Of a DNA stretch of 64,000 nucleotides, positions 57,351 to 64,000 are shown piece after piece. Source of the stretch: Isoetes taiwanensis (Eukaryota > Streptophyta > Lycopodiopsida > Isoetales > Isoetaceae); the NCBI GenBank assembly GCA_021234155.1, contig JAJEKV010000002.1:39357841-39421840 (forward strand). Reading direction: 5' to 3'. Position 1 is the first letter of the stretch. The number at the start of each line of letters is the position of its first letter. Position numbers and translations under genes: made by a program. The notes under the pieces are model-generated. The model saw nothing but the letters and a program-made list of their open reading frames with translations. It was not told the DNA's origin and searched no databases.

Positions 57351-58748
57351 TTAGTGTGCAGCTTGCACAATGTTTGTACGCAATATGAGGAGTTTTCCAT
57401 AGCAAGTCTTCACCCATGTTTTCATGTTGGCTATGCAACGAATTTGCAAGAGATGGTTTTGTTTTACAGGGGTTTCTATGATATGGAGGTCTTTATAGTT
57501 CATTATCATTTCTCGACAACCTCTCTAGGCAAGAGGCAGCATCCAAATCGATCCCTACCTTGGGCTTTTATTTGAGACTACCTTGCGGCCTTTCAAAGCC
57601 GCTTCTCCATTTTTCTGCGTGGCTTGTTGGCAGCATGGGAGGCGATCATACATCTTTGCGGCCTTGCCCTCTGTCCACACCCTATTGGAGACTCCATGGT
57701 GGTAGGCACCCGCGCCTCTAGACTTCAGCACCTCCATTGTGACCTCGGTTCATCCCCTTACAGGCGATGGGTTCTTGCGAGGGTGTTGTCTCTATTCAAG
57801 CATGGTATGAGGAGAGATTAGCCCTCTTGTCTTGGCTTTGAATTTCATGTACAAAGTTCACAACTCGTTGGGATGTGTATCTCTATGGGAGAAAAGGTCA
57901 TGAGAAAAAATTTTGCCTATCATAGTGCAAGTTGGTGTTGTTGAAAGGGTGCCATGGGACTGTCATGAAAATATTTACAAAGATAAGCAATTTGTCAGAT
58001 CAGTATATCGCCTTCTTTTAGCACCACAACCCCTCCAGTTGCCAGATGGGTGGCACCTACATGTTCCACAGCCCACTTTGTGTCGTACATGGCGTTGGCT
58101 TTGGGATAGGTTGCTCCACCCTAAAGTCTCTGTACTGTAGTGGCAGGTTATCCACAGGTGCCTGCGGGTTAATGCCTTTCGACATCGCTATGATCCTCGC
58201 ATATCTGCAGTATGCCCGCTCTGCCTCTCGGATGTTGAGACTCTTGAGCATTGTCTCTTTGATTGTCCTGAGGTTCAACCAGCGTGGTCCTGGCTACATG
58301 GTTTGTTTAACCGTACATTGGACTGCTGATGCATCCTTTTGGCGTCCTATCCCAATGCATGGCCTCCAGCTAAACAAAGGGCATTTCATCTTGGTTCTGG
58401 TTGGCTCCTATGGACGATATGGGAGCGTCGCAGACACCACATCTTTCAGGGCATTTATTCATCTCGCACCGCGGTGTTATTACAAAGGCCCGAAAAAGAT
58501 ATTGACAAACCTACGAAAGTTTCTTCCTTTGACTCAGAACTGGTGGAACGTATCTGGATTTAGTATCTTCGAATTGATTCTTATCATTAGTCTCCTATTC
58601 TGGAGTAAGTACATTGTGCTCCAGGCTCGTGCTCCTGTGGCATCTCTGTGTGCTTACACAGTTAGATGAGACATGTAAATTTTGTACTTTTTCTCTGATT
58701 AATAAACTTTTTGGCTTTCGTCCTTCAAAAAAAAAAAAAAAAAAAAAA
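57350..58748 (+). mobile_element. L1-type LINE 3' part with poly(A) tail
   Basis: The + strand encodes the zinc-binding domain that follows reverse transcriptase in plant LINEs: W-D-R-L-L-H-P-K-V-S, then C-P-L-C and E-T-L-E-H-C-L-F-D-C-P (about 58,080-58,290), then a C-terminal part to about 58,560. An AATAAA-like site and an uninterrupted A-run (58,729-58,748) end it. Several frameshifts. It is the fuller copy of the family represented at 22,155-22,511. Confidence 0.8.
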
Positions 58749-60010
58749 TGTGTCACTCTTATACATTCACATATTTTCGGCATTTAATTCATGCATGACA
58801 TCTTTCTGACAATTAAATCTGTAAGAAAAATGACTGGCTTTGTTATCAAATTTGACAGATGGGACTGTCTTTATAAAGAAGTATTTTGGACAAAATTTAC
58901 ATTTTTGAAAGGTCTGATTTGTTAATTCAGTGGTATAATGATATTTATTAATACAATTTTTTTTATCGCACATTGCAGAAACACAATCACAAGTAGCCAT
59001 GTATCATAAGCTTTATCCATTAACAGCCAGCCCAATTTCAACAACAAAAGTCAATAACAACAACCGTAAAATACACTCATCACATTTTGAATCTACGTTG
59101 GGATAAGCTTTGCATTCTCCCAATATATTCCAGAACTCTCATCACTATAACTCTTATCAATAGGACGATCCGACTTTCCCAATCGCATCATCTAGCTTTA
59201 CCAAGTGCAGTGAGTAAACTACTGTGTTATCATCTTATCACAAGAGGGATGAGATCCCAATATCGATATCACCACTCGATGAACCAACTTGAGGTTTGAC
59301 TTCCACATTCACCACTCGATGAACGAGCTTGAGGTTTGGCTTCCACATGTGTATATATGTAGCTTGATGTGGCACTAGCTTCTTTGAAATTTTTGGTTTT
59401 TTTTCTACGTGTTATTTCTTTCTCTAATTACCATATTTTGGGTGTAGGATAATTGTTCCTAATTTTGGTACGAAGAGGTGAGTCCTGTGACTGGGGTTAG
59501 CTGGAAGCAATCACATGTCCACAACAAATAAATACTTTGAAACAGCCACAATTTGTTCTTACTGTACTCATAATTTATGCCCTTGATAATCCTTAGTACA
59601 AATGTAAACTTATCCTAACTCACATCTTATCAACAAAGACACCAAATAAATGCTTCCATCATTCACATGATTAAACAAGATCTTTAAAGTCTGGAAATGC
59701 CATGCATCCATCAGTAATTATGTAAGTAGATCTTTGCTCATTATAATTTTGTAGTTTCCAATTTGGGCATATCTCTTTCTCCATTGTGTTAGTTTGTAGT
59801 TTGAAGCCACTGCATTGTGAAAGCCAACACATGCATGTATTGATTATTAAGAGCAAAAGAGTTATGTGGAAGGGTTCAAATCTGCCAGCTTAATGTTGTG
59901 GAGCATCTTTGTGCAGTACTACTTCCTTTCCTCTCTTAATTCCTCTCAAAAATAGCTAGCGATTGTATATATGTCTATATAGAATCATGTCTAGATAGAA
60001 TTGTATTTAT
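58749..60010. other. Unassigned stretch, possibly Helitron body
   Basis: AT-rich, without recognised genes. A 30-bp segment with CACTCGATGAAC and GAGGTTTG is doubled at 59,270 and 59,310. It may be the interior of the element ending at 60,039; no 5' Helitron end was found. Confidence 0.35.
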
Positions 60011-60039
60011 GCCCGGCAACGCCGGGCACCCGTTACTAG
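60011..60039 (+). mobile_element. Helitron-like 3' terminus
   Basis: A perfect 7-bp stem GCCCGGC/GCCGGGC with loop AAC (60,011-60,027) is followed eight bases later by CTAG (60,036-60,039) and then T. A GC hairpin about 10 bp before CTRR is the standard 3' signature of plant Helitrons. The 5' end was not identified. Confidence 0.6.
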
Positions 60040-60040
60040 T

Positions 60041-61077
60041 AATTGTTTAAATTAGGTCTCCTGTATGGGGCAGAAGTGTGGGGTCCTGTGATATCCCTCA
60101 CCACCTAGAATGATCTCGAGCAGGTGCAGAAAGCCTTCTTGGCACGAGCCCTTGGGGTAAAGTTCACAGTTCCATACCAGATCCTACTCCAGGAGATAGG
60201 TTTTCTACCCCTTCAACGGGCTGCATTAGAACGCCATATTATTTACTTCCAGAAGGTGGTCGCTATGGGTGATACATGTTTGCCCAACCTTGCTTTGGCC
60301 GTAGCAATGGGTCCCCAATGCCTCAAAGCCTGCTAGAAGGACAAGCAAGCTCAGTGGTTCTCACGTTGGGGTGTATAGGCAAACGGATGCGTACAGGTAC
60401 GGACAAAGAAGGATCACAATGCACTAAAGCTGTACCTAGATGCTACTTTCCTTCGCAAGCTCTAGCATGCAGATGCTCTGACGCACGTTAAGCTGGCACA
60501 CTATCAGCAGCAAGTCAATCCTAGGCTCAAGAGAGGCCCACACCAGTACTTGTGCACCCATTTGCCCATGAAGAAGCGCAGACTTATAGCTTCCATTCGT
60601 ACGGGTGCACATCGTCTCCGCATTGAGACAGGGCGTTGAACTCGGGAAGCACGTGAGGAGAGGCTTTGTCAGTGTTGCCACCAAGGCGCCATTGAAGATG
60701 AATGTCATGCCCTCCAGATTTGCCCAGCGTTTGCCCATATCCGAGCACGGTATGTTCGGTTACTAGTGACTGGCCAGCCATTGCATGAGTTATTGAATAA
60801 GACGTCCGTGGGCTTGTTGGGGTCATACCTCCAGGAGGTTATAGATGCATGGACTCAGTTGTGTCCCCCGGGACAGTATTGAATTGTCCTATACAATTGT
60901 ACAGTGTACCAGCATACTTATTACTGCTAAGGTTTTTGCCTCGAAAACCCTGGGGGAGGGGGTTTTTTAATCCTGACAGTAATACGCTTGCTGCTCTTTT
61001 TTTGTTTGGGTCCCATAGGCCAATTGGTCTCCGTGGACGATAAAAAAATCTATTCTATTCTATTCTATTCTATTCTA
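60041..61077 (+). mobile_element. LINE 3' part with pentanucleotide tail
   Basis: The same family as 50,033-52,285: L-L-Y-G-A-E-V-W-G-P, then N-D-L-E-Q-V-Q-K-A-F-L-A-R-A-L, then a zinc-knuckle-like C-Q-C-C-H with C-H-A-L-Q-I-C (about 60,660-60,720). It ends with GGGTCCCATAGGCCAATTGG, GGACGATAAAA and a (TCTAT)n tail (61,048-61,076). One or two frame breaks. Confidence 0.8.
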
Positions 61078-61410
61078 ATAAGAGGAAGAAAAGCACCTTT
61101 CTTGTTCAAATTGAATTGGAATATTTAACTTGAAGGATCAGAAAGGGAACCTTCCTTGTTCAAGTCGGATTAGAGTAATCTACTTGAAGGATAAGAAAGG
61201 GGATCGTTCTTGTTCAAGTGAGGGAAACCTACTTGGAGGATGAGAAAGAATAAATTCTCTCTTTAGTATGCTATGAAAAGCATGATAGTGAATCTTCTCA
61301 AGGAGATATAATCAATCTTGAGAAGGAAAGGACTAATGTTTTAAAAAATTATTATTTTACCTTTCAGGTTATAGATGGTCGCAGAAGATCGATCATGAGA
61401 AGGGAACAAT

Positions 61411-61966
61411 TGATATGGTGCAAGATCAGGGGCGTGGTCTATGGTGAATGGGCTAGGGGAAAGAGGCAAAGAATAGAATAGAATAAACTAAAACTAAATA
61501 TTGAGAGGCATCTATTTTATAAGGATTCGCAACAGGAGGATTATTGAGACAGAAATGATTTGAGGGTCAAAGCTGACATGGCAAAGAAAAAGTGACTTGC
61601 GAGGTACAACAGAAGTGCTGAGCTGTTTATTTCTACATCAATTCTTTCACTTGAAGGTTGTGGTGGTTGAATCACGTGGTGATCAAAGGTAGAAGTCAAA
61701 GACAGAAGCTTGTTGTCTTAAGCTGGAAATTATAAGCTTGCGTGTGCCCTTTCGAAGGTGGATCCGGTTGGGTGGAAAAGTTTATGTGTCATATCAACTA
61801 TCTTGAATAAGACCCAGATTACCCATCTTTGTCTCCATTGTCATATGTCCTTATGAGATGCTGTCATGTGGTATGACGTAAAAAAAAAGTCCTATTACTA
61901 TCTATCTATCTATCTATCCTTAAGCTTTGATTTAATTGTAAGTGTCTATTTCACTCATTCATATCA
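61411..61966 (+). repeat. LTR of element C family (complete copy)
   Basis: 556 bp with inverted ends TGATAT and ATATCA. Immediately before it is a purine tract, GAGAAGGGAACAA, suitable as a polypurine tract, so this is a 3' LTR. It contains an inserted TATC repeat (61,894-61,916). It could be the partner of 49,370-49,551, but the flanking five bases (GAGTT against ATGAA) do not match. Confidence 0.65.
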
Positions 61967-63660
61967 ATGAAATTCACCACAAAACGACAAAAATTAGAGA
62001 AGCAAAGTGCCCAAGTTAAAACTAAAGCCAATCCATTGCCATTGGAAATGATCTTAGTCCCAAAGATTTATCTAAACTATACCAACCCATTGCCATTGGA
62101 AATGATCTCAGTCTTGAAGACATAGCTTATCAAGCTAAGCCAATGGAACTAAAATAATATTCAAATATAAACCAACCCATGGCAATTGACGGGTGCATCA
62201 TGCCAAGAATCAAGTTACTCTATCACTGCAAGTGCAAAAATATGAGCTCAACGTAACCTTCAGGACTGAGATCATTTTGTTGGCATTTGCTCTTGAAGTT
62301 CCATGGTCCCAAAATTCCTATCATTTGAAGTCTCTTATCTATGAAATTGTGTAGTTAAATATAATAAGGAATCATTTTTGTCAATATTGGACATTGTAAA
62401 ATTATACTAGAGTTTTTAGTCAAATTCAATTCCCATTTTGTTCAAAGAGTTGGATTATTTTCCTTGAAGGTTGCCCTCTAGATAGGACATGAATATGTGT
62501 ATCGATCTCGGGTTTGAAGAGTACGTTCCCATATCCTTTGCACTTGACAACCTCAAAGTCTAACTGTTCCATCAAAAATAAAATTCCCTAATTATTTACT
62601 GACACTCATTCTCTTTATGTCACCATCTTTGCACAATGGTGATCTTTGTTTGAGTATTATCAATTTAGCTATACACAATCAAAATACATATAGACACTTG
62701 CAATAAGATGTCTGATATTTGAAACCAAACCTCTTGATAATGCATTTCAACAACAACAAAAAACAACTTCATAACCAAGAAACAAAAAAAAAAGATCACT
62801 AAAAGATCATTTCTACTTTTTGCAAGGAGGAAAACTTTGCAGTACAATTCGGAGATTGGCAAGAACAAAAAGCTTCATGTTTCTTTGCTTGTTAAAACTT
62901 GTCCACGATTTCACTACTTAAAAAGCTGAGTGTGATACAGTATACTAAGGCTTAAAAACATGAAAGGGTAGCATTATTTTTTATCTCATGGATTTGCCAC
63001 CTGCACATCATAACCAAGTATAATCTATTCAGTCTTAGTGATGTATGACTGGCACCTCCATGACTATGCCTATTTCGAGATGAACACTACTTTTAAAGTT
63101 AATCCTTACCTTGATTATTGACTATAACGGTTAGAGATTTGTGGGAAACGTTGATATCTTAGTGAAAACCATAGAGTGAGATTTAGGTCACAAAAAAAAA
63201 CATTATATTAAGGTGGAAGTGCAGATATCTCGACATGGATAAGGAATTTGAGCATCAGACTAGCGAGCGAGACCATGGTGATACAATATCGAATATCGAA
63301 CCTAAACTTTTACATTATAGGGATTGCATCATTTAGATATGGATGGAGCACATTGTCAAAGTATGCGAGTCTATATCATGCAAAGAGACCCATGTCTACG
63401 CACCTTATCATCCCAGCCAGCATTTCTTCAAACCCCCAGAATCCTCATATTATCTAAGTTTTTATGCTCCTATGCTTAACGAGTTTGTGATTCATGGATC
63501 CTTATAAGCAACTTTCCGCTGATGTGTATGTTGATGTGTGTATATGTCGCTAAAAGTTCCTAGAAGTCCCTCTATCTTTATCTTTATCTATCACCTTGCT
63601 CCTCTTTAGATAATGGGTCTTTGGCATTTAACATAGCATTGTAGTATGATGTTAATTATT
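61967..63660. other. Unassigned stretch
   Basis: No gene recognised. A 30-bp segment (CCATTGCCATTGGAAATGAT) is doubled at about 62,032 and 62,088. Otherwise AT-rich. Confidence 0.4.
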
Positions 63661-63677
63661 TATGATTGTGTTTTGCA

Positions 63678-63748
63678 GAAGTGATGATACTGGGATTCAT
63701 TTCCCTTGTTCTAACTACCACATCCCATTCTAGAATGGAGTTAGCATG
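63678..63748 (+). pseudogene. Possible MLO-family exon fragment
   Basis: After a good acceptor (TTTTGCAG) the frame reads V-M-I-L-G-F-I-S-L-V-L-T, resembling the E-L-M-L-L-G-F-I-S-L-L-L-T block of plant MLO seven-helix proteins. It then runs to a stop with no donor site, and no other MLO exon was found. Eleven residues could match by chance. Confidence 0.2.
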
Positions 63749-63915
63749 AAAATGACAAAAACCTCATAGGCTTCTCATTCATCTCAGCAGACTTTCTACA
63801 ATGGTGGATAGTGGGTATCCGCATACATGCGAACTACCCAGAAAGAAAAATAAAGGGAATGTCCAATTATACAACTTAGACCCCAGAAAATACAATGATA
63901 ATAGATGTTTGTGTA

Positions 63916-64000
63916 CTTGCCAAAAGCTTATCAGGGGGATAAAAAAACCTTGCCCTTTCGGGTTTTTAAGAAAAACCCTAGTGATAAGCCTTCGGCAAGG
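63916..64000. repeat. Fold-back element at the window edge
   Basis: TTGCCAAAAGCTTATCAGGG (from 63,917) is inverted at the right edge as CCCTAGTGATAAGCCTTCGG followed by CAAGG. Inside is a second stem, GGGTTTTT/AAAAACCC (63,961-63,978). This nested hairpin looks like a MITE, possibly cut by the window end. Confidence 0.6.

Noticed and set aside
63678-63748. A functional MLO gene at the window end
   Set aside because: Only one 11-residue block matches, there is no donor site, and no neighbouring exons were found; kept only as a low-confidence fragment.

Overview
The window is nuclear DNA of a land plant with a large, transposon-filled genome. The evidence is a six-exon VPS38/UVRAG gene, a type I MADS-box gene, a plasma-membrane aquaporin (PIP) first-exon fragment, plant-type LINEs with a zinc-binding (zf-RVT) domain, and LTR elements primed by initiator methionine tRNA. 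A seed-free plant (fern-like) or gymnosperm is a guess; the species cannot be fixed from the sequence alone.

Layout. 1-11,525: a decayed Ty3/gypsy chromovirus on the + strand (element A), its 5' LTR cut by the window edge. 11,526-22,841: remnants, including a copia gag piece, a 47-bp-arm hairpin, a miniature LTR element (TRIM), a decayed coiled-coil ORF, a decayed LINE and a LINE 3' end. 22,842-35,813: a second chromovirus of the same family on the - strand (element B), bounded by ACAAC target duplications. 37.5-40.5 kb: MADS-box gene and a tandem duplication. 41.6-44.3 kb: two short LINE derivatives. 44.5-45.1 kb: the PIP fragment between inverted repeats. 45.4-48.6 kb: VPS38, the clearest intact host gene. 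49.4-62 kb: a nested complex of LTR element C, three LINEs, inverted repeats and a Helitron-like end. 62-64 kb: mostly unassigned, ending in a fold-back element.

Main result. Both chromoviruses carry extra genes between the primer binding site and gag. The first is a histone H3-like gene: it begins with the H3 tail (M-A-R-T-K then T-A-R), continues through a long charged linker in B, and ends with an H3 histone fold down to the C-terminal HAKRVT segment. It is broken in both copies, but A and B keep different parts. The second gene (374 codons, intact in B) and a third ORF are unknown proteins, the second also recognisable in A. In B the H3-like gene and gene 2 each have a TATA box about 105-115 bp before the ATG, and each is preceded by two copies of a 67-bp imperfect palindrome. 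The same elements encode an integrase-linked chromodomain, a type of domain that reads methylated H3 tails. A transposon family carrying its own long H3-like protein with its own promoters is, to my knowledge, undescribed.

Limits: all alignments were made by eye; reading-frame breaks may be genuine decay or assembly errors; start codons are chosen by homology.
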